Source: Wenzhouxiangella marina (GTDB lineage Bacteria > Pseudomonadota > Gammaproteobacteria > Xanthomonadales > Wenzhouxiangellaceae). From it: 64,000 nucleotides of DNA. Positions 9,114 through 17,916 of the stretch are shown here, in pieces. The stretch is taken from NCBI RefSeq assembly GCF_001187785.1, contig NZ_CP012154.1, forward strand, positions 2,288,501 to 2,352,500, given 5' to 3'. The notes beneath the pieces are model-generated. The model was not told the origin of the DNA and did no database searches. It saw nothing but the letters and a program-made list of their open reading frames with translations. Position 1 is the stretch's first letter. Every line of letters starts with the position of its first letter. Position numbers and translations under genes: made by a program.

Positions 9114-9206
9114 TGAAATTCATATGGTTGGCTGCAGGATCTCGATTCTTGGTACCGGCGAGAAGCAAGGCCCGAAACGAAGCAAGAGATTACACCAGAT
9201 CATCAT

Positions 9207-9235
9207 TTCACTTCGTCGACGCTTGCCGCTAGAAT
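9207..9235 (+). promoter_or_regulatory. Putative sigma-70 promoter giving a leaderless mRNA
   Basis: TTCACT at 9207-9212 and TAGAAT at 9230-9235 are separated by 17 bp and match the -35 and -10 consensus at 4/6 and 5/6 positions. The expected transcription start (about 9242-9244) coincides with the ATG of the exported-protein gene at 9244, so the transcript would have no 5' leader. Confidence 0.5.
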
Positions 9236-9243
9236 AGGGAGTG

Positions 9244-9936
9244 ATGGGGACATACGATACGGGCCAATCTGAACGACGCGCCACGCCGGCTTCGGCGGGG
9301 TGGCACGTCGCGCGCTGGTCGCTTGGCCTGCTGCTGAGCGGCTGCTCGCTGTTGGCCTGGTCGGCAGCACCCTGCCCCTCGGCCGGCAACGCGGCAATCG
9401 AGATCAATCTGGCCGAGGCCACCGATCGACCCGACGATGCCCTGAGCTGTTCATCCCACGGTCTGGCTGACTTGAGCCTCAACCTGATCGCCGGCGAAAC
9501 GCGTCGCATATTGCTTGAGCTCGAGCAGGCCGCTTACGTCAAGGGCATCTATCATCTCGAACTCCGAAATGCCGATGATCAAGGCGTGGACTGGGCCTCG
9601 ATCACGCCGAGTGCCGGCGAGCTCATGCGAGGTCGCTCCGGTCGACTGGCGCTGGACATCAGCACGCCCCCGGGTTCCATCCTGCCCGCGACCCATGCAC
9701 TGGAACTCTTCGTCCTGCTGCACAATGGCGAGCAGCGCTGGTCGATGACGCTGCCGATCGAAGTCCGTGTGGATGAAGAACAACCCCTGTTCCGCAACCG
9801 CTTCGAGATCGACCCGGTGATCGGCCAGTTCAGCCAGAACGATTCGAGCCCGGCCCAGCACAAGCAAGTCGGTCGAGCACGGCCGAGCCCGACCGGTGAA
9901 CACCGCCGCACGAGCTGGATCGGCCCCGCCGACTGA
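9244..9936 (+). CDS. Hypothetical exported protein
   Basis: I do not recognise this 230-residue protein. After a charged stretch of ~26 residues there is a hydrophobic segment (WSLGLLLSGCSLLAWSAAPC) that looks like a signal peptide with AxA/C cleavage; it also contains a weak lipobox-like SGC. The mature part is beta-rich and ends in a low-complexity basic tail. The segment PLFRNRFEIDPV resembles an F-x-(N/D)-x-FE motif that I recall as recurrent in secreted proteins of Lysobacterales. A GTG at 9241 is an alternative start, but no Shine-Dalgarno site lies at a workable distance from either codon. It diverges from the ECF sigma gene, 130 bp apart, so it may belong to the kinase/sigma regulon. 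Confidence 0.65.
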   Translation: MGTYDTGQSERRATPASAGWHVARWSLGLLLSGCSLLAWSAAPCPSAGNAAIEINLAEATDRPDDALSCSSHGLADLSLNLIAGETRRILLELEQAAYVKGIYHLELRNADDQGVDWASITPSAGELMRGRSGRLALDISTPPGSILPATHALELFVLLHNGEQRWSMTLPIEVRVDEEQPLFRNRFEIDPVIGQFSQNDSSPAQHKQVGRARPSPTGEHRRTSWIGPAD

Positions 9937-9958
9937 GCGCCGGCGAGACGCTGCCCGC

Positions 9959-11170
9959 TCAGGCGTCGCGATACTTCGCCAATTCCATCCTCGCAATCAG
10001 GCCCCGATGGACCTCGTCCGGCCCATCGGCCAGGCGCAGCGCACGCGCCGCCGTCCAGGCAGCCGCCAGTGGCAGATCTTCCGAGAGTCCGGCCCCGCCA
10101 TGCAGCTGCATCGCCATGTCCACCACATCCTGCGCCATCGATGGCACGGCCACCTTGATCTGCGAGATTTCGCTCATGGATCGGGCCACGCCCTTGTGAT
10201 CGAGGCACCAGGCGGCTTTCAGCACCAGCAGGCGCGCCTGCTCGATCGCGATTCGAGCCTGGGCGATGCGCTCGGCGTTGCCGCCGAGCTTGGCCAACGG
10301 TCGCCCGAAGGCGGTGCGTGACAGGGCGCGCTTGCAGGCCAGCTCCAGCGCCAGTTCCGCCAGGCCGATCAGACGCATGCAGTGATGAATCCGGCCCGGG
10401 CCCAGGCGCCCCTGGGCGATCTCGAAGCCACGACCGGGCCCGGCGATGATGGCGCTGGCGGGGAGGCGCACTTCGTCGAAGCTCACCTCGCCATGGCCGT
10501 AGGGCGCGTCCAGCATGCCCATGGCCGTCAGCATGCGCTCGACCTTCACGCCCGGCGTGTCGAGGGGAACGAGAACCATCGAGTGTCGCTGGTGACGATC
10601 CGCCTCGGGATCCGTCAGGCCCATGAAGATCACGACCCGGCAGTTCGGGTGGCCGATGCCCGTCGACCACCACTTGCGCCCGTTCAGAACCACCTCATCA
10701 CCTTCGATCCGGGCCGTGGCCTGCATGTTCGTTGCGTCCGACGAGGCGACGTCGGGTTCGGTCATGCAGAACGCCGAGCGAATCTCGCCGGCCAGCAGGG
10801 GCTTCAGCCACTGCGCCTTCTGGGCTTCACTGCCGTAGTGATAGAGCACTTCCATATTGCCGGTGTCGGGGGCGTTGCAATTGAACACCTCGGGCGCGAT
10901 CAGCGAGCGCCCCATCTGCTCGGCGAGCGGCGCGTAGTCCAGATTGCTCAGCCCCTGGCCCAGCTCCGCGTCCGGCAGAAACAGGTTCCAGAGCCCGGCC
11001 TCGCGCGCCTCGGCCTTCAGCTCGCGGATCACGGGCAGTTCCTGCCAGGGATCGGCCAGTTCGGCCATCGCGGCCTTCCACTCGATCTCTGCGGGCAGCA
11101 CCCGTTTGTGCAGAAAGGCGCCCAGCTGGCGACGAAGTTCCTGGGCACGTTCGGTCGGAGTCAGGTCCAT
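9959..11170 (-). CDS. Acyl-CoA dehydrogenase (ACAD11-like)
   Basis: This 403-residue FAD enzyme introduces the alpha-beta double bond in acyl-CoA at the head of beta-oxidation. Family signatures include the FAD/substrate segment AFCMTEPDVASSDATNM, the mid-domain NGRKWWSTGIGHPNC, the C-terminal helical RTAFGRPLAKLGGNAERIA, and QLHGGAGLSEDLPLA near the end. These forms group with the ACAD10/11-like long-chain dehydrogenases, which pair with the phosphotransferase found at 4912-5979. I choose the ATG at 11170, preceded by AAGGAAC at 7-13 bases; the frame is open further upstream but lacks homologous sequence there. It lies 17 bp behind the channel gene and probably shares its transcript. Confidence 0.93.
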   Translation of the reverse strand: MDLTPTERAQELRRQLGAFLHKRVLPAEIEWKAAMAELADPWQELPVIRELKAEAREAGLWNLFLPDAELGQGLSNLDYAPLAEQMGRSLIAPEVFNCNAPDTGNMEVLYHYGSEAQKAQWLKPLLAGEIRSAFCMTEPDVASSDATNMQATARIEGDEVVLNGRKWWSTGIGHPNCRVVIFMGLTDPEADRHQRHSMVLVPLDTPGVKVERMLTAMGMLDAPYGHGEVSFDEVRLPASAIIAGPGRGFEIAQGRLGPGRIHHCMRLIGLAELALELACKRALSRTAFGRPLAKLGGNAERIAQARIAIEQARLLVLKAAWCLDHKGVARSMSEISQIKVAVPSMAQDVVDMAMQLHGGAGLSEDLPLAAAWTAARALRLADGPDEVHRGLIARMELAKYRDA

Positions 11171-11187
11171 GCAGCGTTCCTTTTCAT

Positions 11188-13146
11188 TCAATGCGTTCCG
11201 TTCGAGATCCCGGGCCTGAGCAAGCACAGGCGGACGGGCAGATCCAGATCGACGCTCAGATCGGGCGTCGGATTGAGACACAGGCCTTCACCGCGCTGAC
11301 GGGCCGTCAGATCGATGCCCAGTAGCAGGCCTCCGCGAGCTGCCACGGCCTGCTCGATCTGACCCACGCTCTGGGAACCGGTCAGCCCGAAGTCCCGTGG
11401 CGCCAGAAAGGCGATTTCGGGGCCGTCGGGCCCGAAGAGTGCCTCGAAGATCAGGCCAAGGGCCGGCTGCAGGGCAATCCGGGCCAGCAGGTGACTGATC
11501 AACAAGGGGCTGATCAGAGTCTCGGTCCGTATGCCTTGCACCAGGCCTTCGTTGGCCGAGTCGGCCAATTCGACCAGCACCTGCGGACGTTCCGCCCGGC
11601 GCTCGAGAAGTCGCTCGACCAGGCGCTGCCCGACGATCGAGCGGGCATCGGCCTCCTCCTCGCTTCCCAGTCGGTCACTGGACAGCAGCAGCACCGTATC
11701 GAAGCGGCCGGGATCGAAGCTCTCCAGCACACCGGACAGCAGAAAATCGGCCTCGTGCTGGCGGAGTTCCACCGGCGCCGGGCCATCGAAATAGCGTTCG
11801 AGATCCCGCAGCCTCGCGTCCAGCGGGCTGGATGACAGCAGATCGACCTCGAAGGCCTGCCCGGGGTGCGCCGCCAGTTCGGCCAGCAGGCGGGGAACGC
11901 GTTGATTCCAGCCGAGGATCAGCAGGCGATGGGGCGCGCCTGCTCGTGGCCGTACACCGACCGAAATCTGCCGCGCTGCCGACACGCGCCGACGACGACG
12001 ATGCTGGGTCACATCGATCGCTTCCGGATCCTGGGCGAGCCAGATCAGCTGATCCCCCGACTGGAGGCGGGTCGAGGATGGCGGCAGCAGCGTGACACGC
12101 GCAGCCGGGCCTTCGCCCTGGACCAGGCCGAGAAGCAGCGCCTGTCCGCCAAGGCTCGCCAACTCCTGCAGGCTCGCACCGGCCAGGCTGTCGGCCCGCG
12201 CCAGCATCAACTCGTTGCCCGCCAGACCACTGAGCAATTCACGGCAGAGCCGCGACAGGCCCGGATGGAGCATGGTCTGCACCATGATGCGCGAGATCGT
12301 CTGGTCCGAGGCCACCAGTTCCAGCGGTCCGCGATAGGCGTTGCGTGCCATCTCGGCGCGCCGGGCATCCTGAAGTTCCGCGACAACCAGAGGCCTTGCA
12401 AGGCCCTGCTGGTCCGCGCCCGCGTCCATCGACAGGAGCGCGCGAATGGTCTCGACGTCGACATCCAACAGCCCCGTTCGACGTCCGAAGCCGGTCGGCA
12501 TGATAACCATCGAGGCGTTCAGACAGCCCGCTCGATGGATCGCCTCCTCTTCCAGCGCGGAACCATCCCGGAGAATCACGTCCCGCGCCCGCGGCCCGAT
12601 CCAGGGATCGGATCTCAGCACCTGCCCCTGCTCGGCGGACACGTCTTCGGTCAGGATCACCGCCTGGAAGCGACGGCGGCCGAAAGTGAGCCGGAAGCGT
12701 CGCCGGGACCGCTGCGTTCCGATCAACTCGCGCAGCAGCGGCACCGTCCGGTTCGTCCAACCGACGATCACGGCGTGCCCGCGCAGCGATACGGGGGTCA
12801 GACCGCGCTCGAACTCGCGCATCCGTCCGATCAGCCACTGGGTCATGATCGCGACCAGAGCCCCGAGAAACACCACGTAGCCGCTCAGGGTCAGAAAGGT
12901 CGAGACGATCCGTCGCCAGGCACCCTCATCGTCACCGAGGTAGCCGGGGTCGGTCAGGCGCAGGAAGGCCCACCAGATCGATTCGCTCAAGCCATCCTCG
13001 TGGCCGCTCCAATGCACGGCAATCCCGCCCGCCAGGGAAATCAGACCGATCGCGGCTGCCACGATCAGCAACTGGAATCCCGCGCCCTTGACGAACTGGC
13101 GCTCCAGCAGGAAGGTCAGTCGATCGATCAGCGGCAGCTTGATCAT
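11188..13146 (-). CDS. CASTOR/POLLUX-like ion channel with two RCK/NAD-binding domains
   Basis: This 652-residue protein has the bacterial CASTOR/POLLUX architecture. TM1 spans about residues 24-46, a pore helix and atypical filter follow in WWAFLRLTDPGYLGDDEG (about 58-75), and TM2 spans 81-105. Two Rossmann-type RCK regions follow: the first starts GHAVIVGWTNRTVPLL (about 123) and the second HRLLILGWNQRVPRLL (about 405). The lack of the TVGYG potassium filter is typical of this family, and plant members conduct calcium. The physiological role in bacteria is largely unknown. It is upstream of, and probably co-transcribed with, the acyl-CoA dehydrogenase, without an obvious functional link. 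Confidence 0.88.
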   Translation of the reverse strand: MIKLPLIDRLTFLLERQFVKGAGFQLLIVAAAIGLISLAGGIAVHWSGHEDGLSESIWWAFLRLTDPGYLGDDEGAWRRIVSTFLTLSGYVVFLGALVAIMTQWLIGRMREFERGLTPVSLRGHAVIVGWTNRTVPLLRELIGTQRSRRRFRLTFGRRRFQAVILTEDVSAEQGQVLRSDPWIGPRARDVILRDGSALEEEAIHRAGCLNASMVIMPTGFGRRTGLLDVDVETIRALLSMDAGADQQGLARPLVVAELQDARRAEMARNAYRGPLELVASDQTISRIMVQTMLHPGLSRLCRELLSGLAGNELMLARADSLAGASLQELASLGGQALLLGLVQGEGPAARVTLLPPSSTRLQSGDQLIWLAQDPEAIDVTQHRRRRRVSAARQISVGVRPRAGAPHRLLILGWNQRVPRLLAELAAHPGQAFEVDLLSSSPLDARLRDLERYFDGPAPVELRQHEADFLLSGVLESFDPGRFDTVLLLSSDRLGSEEEADARSIVGQRLVERLLERRAERPQVLVELADSANEGLVQGIRTETLISPLLISHLLARIALQPALGLIFEALFGPDGPEIAFLAPRDFGLTGSQSVGQIEQAVAARGGLLLGIDLTARQRGEGLCLNPTPDLSVDLDLPVRLCLLRPGISNGTH

Positions 13147-13183
13147 GGTGGTTTCGATCCGTTCATCGCGAGGCCCGTGCGCC

Positions 13184-13189
13184 TATAAT
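13184..13189 (+). promoter_or_regulatory. -10 element of the tesB promoter
   Basis: A perfect TATAAT lies 32 bp before the tesB start, in the 75-bp gap between the divergent channel and thioesterase genes. No convincing -35 hexamer is seen (TTCATC at 13162-13167 gives a 16-bp spacer at best). Confidence 0.4.
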
Positions 13190-13221
13190 AACGGCGGTTT
13201 GCATTCTCGCCCCAACGCCCC

Positions 13222-14097
13222 ATGAACCCCGACCTGAAGGCCGTCATCGACCTGCTGTCGCTCGAGCGGATCGAAGACCTGATCTTCCGCGGCGAAAGCC
13301 ATGACATCGGCGCCCCGCAGGTATTCGGTGGGCAGATCCTGGGACAGGCACTGAGTGCCGCGAGCCAGACCGTCGATGGCGCATCGCCGCACTCACTGCA
13401 CGCGTATTTCCTGCGTCGCGGCGACTTCAACCAGCCCGTGGTCTACCAGGTCGAACGTTCGCGGGACGGACGCAGCTACGCCAGTCGACGGGTGGTGGCC
13501 GTCCAGCATGGTCGTCCGATCCTCAGTCTGGCGGCCTCGTTCCACCGCCCGGAATCCGGCTTCGAGCACCAGGACGAGATGCCGCAGGTGCCCGGTCCAG
13601 AGGGCCTGAGTTCCAGCATCGACATCCATGCCTCGATCATCGATCGGGTCCCCGAGAAGATGCGCCGCCTGCTGGCCCACCGGCCTCCCTTCGAATTCCG
13701 TCCGGTCGAAGCACCGAAGTTCATCGAACCTCGCGCCAGGCCGGCGCGAAAACACGTCTGGATGCGCGCCTGGGACCCGTTGCCGGACGACGAGGAACTG
13801 CACTGGAAGCTGCTGGCCTACGTCTCGGATTACGAACTGCTCGGCACGTCCACTCTGCCCCATGACCTCGACTTCAGCGCCCGCGCGGTGCAGATGGCCA
13901 GCATCGACCATGCGCTGTGGTTCCATCGGCCCTTTCGGGTCGACGAGTGGCTGTTGTTCGCGTTCGACAGCCCGTCCGCCCACGAGGGACGAGGCTTCTC
14001 CAGGGGTCAGATCTTCAGCACCGATGGACGTCTCGTCGCCTCGAGCGCACAGGAAGGCGTGATTCGCCCGTGGAACCCGCCGCCCCCTGAATCTTGA
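13222..14097 (+). CDS. tesB: Acyl-CoA thioesterase II
   Basis: This 291-residue protein has the double hot-dog fold of TesB, which hydrolyses medium and long acyl-CoA to free fatty acid and CoA in the cytoplasm. The N-terminal half carries QVFGGQILGQAL and the SLHAYFLRRGD strand. The C-terminal half carries LLAYVSDYELLGT (Asp203), MASIDHALWFH (Ser227 in place of the E. coli threonine) and VASSAQEGVIR (Gln277), the Asp-Thr/Ser-Gln triad that activates water. The length agrees with the E. coli enzyme (286). It fits with the neighbouring fatty-acid degradation genes. Confidence 0.95.
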   Translation: MNPDLKAVIDLLSLERIEDLIFRGESHDIGAPQVFGGQILGQALSAASQTVDGASPHSLHAYFLRRGDFNQPVVYQVERSRDGRSYASRRVVAVQHGRPILSLAASFHRPESGFEHQDEMPQVPGPEGLSSSIDIHASIIDRVPEKMRRLLAHRPPFEFRPVEAPKFIEPRARPARKHVWMRAWDPLPDDEELHWKLLAYVSDYELLGTSTLPHDLDFSARAVQMASIDHALWFHRPFRVDEWLLFAFDSPSAHEGRGFSRGQIFSTDGRLVASSAQEGVIRPWNPPPPES

Positions 14098-14182
14098 TGC
14101 GTCGTTTCGCTGCGCATTTCATCAGCGCGGGTAGGCCGAAGAGCGGTAGGACCTCGCTTCAGCACTGACGCGACCAGCCCCG

Positions 14183-14821
14183 CTAGGATCGATCGCGACC
14201 GGAGTGCCTGGCGCCGGCCGTGAGGCGATCGGCCAGGACCGCCAGCACGTGGGACAGGCCAAGGCAGGCCAGGGTCACCAGAGCGGCAAGAAAGGCGACG
14301 CCGGTGAACATCGCCAGCCAGGCCCAGAGGCTGCCGTGGAAGGTTTCGGAGCCGAAGCCGTAGGCGAACAGCATCAGCAGCCAGCCCAGGGCGATCGCTG
14401 CCAGCGCGAAGACGAGCTTGCGGCCCAGACGAGGCGCTGCCGCTGGGCGTCGTCGCAGCAGACGCCAGAGTTCACCGAGCCCCCACAGCAACAGCGCCGC
14501 CAGGCCCCAGAGCTTGAGCGCCACGGGCATGATGAGCGTTTCGTTCAGCTCGATGGATTCGGCGCTATCGGGCGCCGCCGCCGATGCATCCGAGGCTGGC
14601 GGAGGACCCAGCCACGGTTCGAGCCAGGGTTCCAGCGCCGCAAACAGGGCGGCGGCCGAATCCTGGAAGTTCGTCAGCAGCAGGGCCAGGACCATCAGCA
14701 GATAGAAGGTCCAGACCGTGAACATCGGCACCAGCACCAACCAGCGAAGATAGCCGAGACCCAGGCTCAGCAGGACGCCTATCAGGCCTGGGTCACGAGT
14801 TGCCTCCACGCTTCGGAGCAT
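14183..14821 (-). CDS. Hypothetical multi-pass membrane protein
   Basis: I do not recognise this 212-residue protein. It has about five hydrophobic segments: two near residues 15-50, one near 100-118, one near 132-155 and one near 163-190. An Ala/Pro/Ser-rich acidic linker at about residues 63-95 separates the first two from the rest and would be outside the membrane. No enzymatic motif is visible. It sits 19 bp downstream of typA on the same strand and may be co-transcribed. The base composition is like that of its neighbours. Confidence 0.65.
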   Translation of the reverse strand: MLRSVEATRDPGLIGVLLSLGLGYLRWLVLVPMFTVWTFYLLMVLALLLTNFQDSAAALFAALEPWLEPWLGPPPASDASAAAPDSAESIELNETLIMPVALKLWGLAALLLWGLGELWRLLRRRPAAAPRLGRKLVFALAAIALGWLLMLFAYGFGSETFHGSLWAWLAMFTGVAFLAALVTLACLGLSHVLAVLADRLTAGARHSGRDRS

Positions 14822-14840
14822 CGGGCCTCGGGCTGCCGGA

Positions 14841-16646
14841 TCAGGCGCTGCGCTCGGCGCGCTTGCGCTCGTGCTCCTTGAGCAGGCGCTTGCGAAGGCG
14901 GATCTTCTCCGGCGTGACTTCGAGCAACTCGTCGTCGGCCAGGAATTCCAGGGCCTGCTCCAGGCTCATGCGGATCGGCGGCGTCAACAGCAGCGCGTCA
15001 TCCTTGCCCGCAGCGCGGATGTTGGTCAGCTGCTTCTTCTTCAACGGATTGACGACGAGGTCGTTCTCGCGGCTGTGCAGGCCGATGATCATGCCTTCGT
15101 AGACGTCTTCACCGGCACCGACGAAGAGCTTGCCGCGATCCTGGAGGTTGAACAGGGAATAGGCCACGGTCGTGCCCTGATCCATGCTGATGAGCGTGCC
15201 ATTGATACGCGCCGCGATCCGCTCGGTGGCCGGTCCCCAGTGATCGAAGACGCGGAAGAACAATCCGGTTCCCGCGGTCATCGTCCGGTAGCTGGACTGA
15301 AAGCCGATCAGGCCACGGGCCGGCGCGATGTAATCGAGACGGACCCGACCCTTGCCGTCGGGCACCATGTCCTTGAGCTGAGCCTTGCGCTCGCCCATCG
15401 CCTGCATGACCGCCCCCTGGTACTCCTCCTCCATGTCGAGCACCACCGATTCCCAGGGCTCGAGCATTTCGCCATCGACCTCGCGCTTGCGCACGCGCGG
15501 GCGCGAGACGGCCAGCTCGTAACCTTCGCGGCGCATGGTCTCGATCAGGACGGAAAGATGGAGCTCGCCGCGACCGGACACCTCGAACTGATCGGGGTCG
15601 GACGTGTCGGCGACCTGCAGGGCCACATTGTGGCTGGCCTCCTGGTAGAGGCGCGCACGAATCTGCCGGCTGGTCAGGAACTTGCCCTCGCGCCCGGCAA
15701 AGGGCGAATCGTTGACCTGGAAGGTCATGTGAATCGTCGGCTCATCGACGCTCAACGGCGGCAGTGCCTCGGGATGGGCGGGATCACAGAGCGTGTCCGA
15801 GATGCCGATGTTCTCGATGCCCGAAATGCCGATGATGTCGCCGGCGCCGGCCTCGGGAATTTCTTCGCGCTTCAGACCGCTGAAACCGAGCACCTGCAGG
15901 ACCCGGCCGGAGCGACGCTTGCCCTCTCGGTCGATCACGGCCACCGGCTGGTTGGTCTTGACCCGGCCGCGACGGATGCGGCCGATGCCGATCAGACCGA
16001 CGTAGGTGGAATAGCTCAGGCTGGTGACCTGCATCTGGAAGGGACCATCGGGGTCGACCGGCGGTTCGGGCACGTGTTCGACCAGGGCCTCGAACAGGGG
16101 CGTCAGGTCACCGCCGCGGACCGATTCATCGAGTCCCGCATAGCCATTGAGCCCCGAAGCGTAAAGCACGGGAAAGTCGAGCTGCTCGTCGGTCGCACCG
16201 AGCTTGTCGAACAGATCGAAGGTCTGGTTCAGGACCCAATCCGGGCGCGCCCCCGGGCGGTCGATCTTGTTGATCACCACGATCGGTCGAAAGCCCATGG
16301 CAAAGGCCTTCTGGGTCACGAATCGCGTCTGCGGCATGGGGCCGTCGACCGCGTCGACGAGCAGCAGCACGGAGTCGACCATCGACAGGACGCGCTCGAC
16401 CTCGCCACCGAAATCGGCGTGGCCCGGGGTATCGACGATGTTGATGCGCCAGTCGTTCCAGGTGATCGCCGTGTTCTTGGCCAGGATGGTGATGCCGCGC
16501 TCGCGTTCCTGGTCCTCGGAGTCCATGACTCGTTCGGTCAGACGCTCGTGGGCAGCGAACTCGCCGGACTGGCGCAGCAGCTGGTCGACCAGGGTGGTCT
16601 TTCCGTGGTCGACGTGGGCGATGATGGCGATGTTGCGTAGCTTCAT
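14841..16646 (-). CDS. typA: Ribosome-associated GTPase TypA/BipA
   Basis: This 601-residue translational GTPase has the full EF-G-like layout of TypA. The G1 motif AHVDHGKTT is at residues 10-18, the switch region [11 protein letters not shown] follows, then [15 protein letters not shown] (G3) and [10 protein letters not shown] (G4). The C-terminal TypA-specific domain includes [13 protein letters not shown] and the basic [19 protein letters not shown] tail. The protein binds 70S ribosomes and helps ribosome biogenesis and stress adaptation, for example in the cold. The length equals the family norm (about 605). The gene is preceded by an 82-bp gap after hemY on the same strand. Confidence 0.97.
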   Translation of the reverse strand: MKLRNIAIIAHVDHGKTTLVDQLLRQSGEFAAHERLTERVMDSEDQERERGITILAKNTAITWNDWRINIVDTPGHADFGGEVERVLSMVDSVLLLVDAVDGPMPQTRFVTQKAFAMGFRPIVVINKIDRPGARPDWVLNQTFDLFDKLGATDEQLDFPVLYASGLNGYAGLDESVRGGDLTPLFEALVEHVPEPPVDPDGPFQMQVTSLSYSTYVGLIGIGRIRRGRVKTNQPVAVIDREGKRRSGRVLQVLGFSGLKREEIPEAGAGDIIGISGIENIGISDTLCDPAHPEALPPLSVDEPTIHMTFQVNDSPFAGREGKFLTSRQIRARLYQEASHNVALQVADTSDPDQFEVSGRGELHLSVLIETMRREGYELAVSRPRVRKREVDGEMLEPWESVVLDMEEEYQGAVMQAMGERKAQLKDMVPDGKGRVRLDYIAPARGLIGFQSSYRTMTAGTGLFFRVFDHWGPATERIAARINGTLISMDQGTTVAYSLFNLQDRGKLFVGAGEDVYEGMIIGLHSRENDLVVNPLKKKQLTNIRAAGKDDALLLTPPIRMSLEQALEFLADDELLEVTPEKIRLRKRLLKEHERKRAERSA

Positions 16647-16728
16647 GGGTTGACCGATGAGGGCAATAGGGGCAGCCGGCCATTATACGGCCGCGCCGCG
16701 CCTGGAAGCGCAACTTGGCGCGAATTCC

Positions 16729-17916
16729 TCAGCTCGGTGGCGGCAGGGCCTGGACACCGCGCCCCTGCTGCAGACGCAGGGCGTTTCGATAGCACTGGGC
16801 CGCCGCTTCCAGGCTGCCCGATCGATCGTGAATCCGGCCGAGCGCGGCGTAGGCGTCGGCATCGGCTTGCTGATCCAGTGATTTCTCCAGGCATTGGCGG
16901 GCCTGATCGTACTGGCGGTCCTGCAGGTAGAGAAGCCCGAGGGTCTGCAGCAAGGACGGATGCCTGGGGTGGTCCTTCAGCCAGTGTTCGCAATCGGCGA
17001 TACGCTGCGCTCGCCCGGCATCGTCGACCTGGGCATACAGACGCAGGGCTTCACGGTCCGGGCCGGCCTTGAGCAATTTTCTCAGGCGGCGTCCGCCGAG
17101 TTCGGCATGCCCCAATTCACCGGCGCGGGCGGCATGGGCGAGCACGATCTCGCGCTCCGAGCGCAGCTTGCGGGGCAGACCGCTCCAGGCCGCTTCCAGG
17201 GCCTCGACGTCCGAGGTCGCTCTCAATTCCCGACTGGCCGCCAGCGTCGAGAGCTCGTCGACCTTGCTGGCATCGATGATGCCGGCCTTGCGCAGGGCCG
17301 GGGTCAGCAGACGAACCTCGCGCCAGCGATCCAGGTCCTGATAGGCCTGCAGCAGCAAGCGAAGCACGCCCGTATGACGGGGCTTCTTCAGATGCAGGGA
17401 TTCGAGCACCGGTACCGCCTCTTCCAGACGCCCTTCCCCGGTCAGCAGGCGCGCGCGGGCCAGGTCGGTCACGAAGTGCTTGCGCCCGAAGCGACGATCG
17501 GCCAGCTGCAGCCAGTGATCCCGAGCCGTCGCGTCGGACTGGCCCTGGGCCGCCCGCGCCGCCGCGAGATAACCGGCCGTCGTGCCTCGATGAGCGAGCG
17601 AGCGCGACAGTTCCCGCTCGGCCTTCTGCCAATCGCCTTCCGTGAGGGCGAGCAGGCCATTCTCGAGCTGCCGACGAGCGCGCTGCTCGCGCTGACGGCG
17701 CATCAGACGCCCGGGCCAGCGGATCAGGCCCACGACCAGGCTGAGCAGTATCCAGACCAGCACCACCCCGCCCACCAGGACCAGCACGGACATGCGCAGG
17801 CGCCATTCACCCACCTCGATGGACACCAGACCCGGATCGGCCAACAGGCGCGGGGCCAGCCAGGCCGTCAGCACCAGGGCGGCCAGGGCCGCGATGATCA
17901 GCAGCAGGCGCTTCAC
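16729..17916 (-). CDS. hemY: Haem biosynthesis-associated TPR membrane protein HemY
   Basis: This 395-residue protein has two N-terminal membrane segments (about 4-22 and 43-66) and a long helical TPR region, the architecture of the proteobacterial HemY that follows hemX. It is not the oxygen-dependent protoporphyrinogen oxidase also called HemY in Bacillus. The HemY_N pattern around WILLSLVVGLIRWPGRLMRRQ and the later LGLLYLQDRQYDQARQCLEKS and AYAALGRIHDRSGS repeats support this. The start codon is GTG at 17916 and overlaps the hemX stop as GTGA, so the two are translationally coupled. The exact role is uncertain; it may scaffold haem synthesis enzymes at the inner membrane. Confidence 0.92.
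   Translation of the reverse strand: MKRLLLIIAALAALVLTAWLAPRLLADPGLVSIEVGEWRLRMSVLVLVGGVVLVWILLSLVVGLIRWPGRLMRRQREQRARRQLENGLLALTEGDWQKAERELSRSLAHRGTTAGYLAAARAAQGQSDATARDHWLQLADRRFGRKHFVTDLARARLLTGEGRLEEAVPVLESLHLKKPRHTGVLRLLLQAYQDLDRWREVRLLTPALRKAGIIDASKVDELSTLAASRELRATSDVEALEAAWSGLPRKLRSEREIVLAHAARAGELGHAELGGRRLRKLLKAGPDREALRLYAQVDDAGRAQRIADCEHWLKDHPRHPSLLQTLGLLYLQDRQYDQARQCLEKSLDQQADADAYAALGRIHDRSGSLEAAAQCYRNALRLQQGRGVQALPPPS

Noticed and set aside
14871-16640. 589-codon open frame antisense to typA
   Set aside because: Shadow frame; TypA GTPase motifs are complete on the minus strand.
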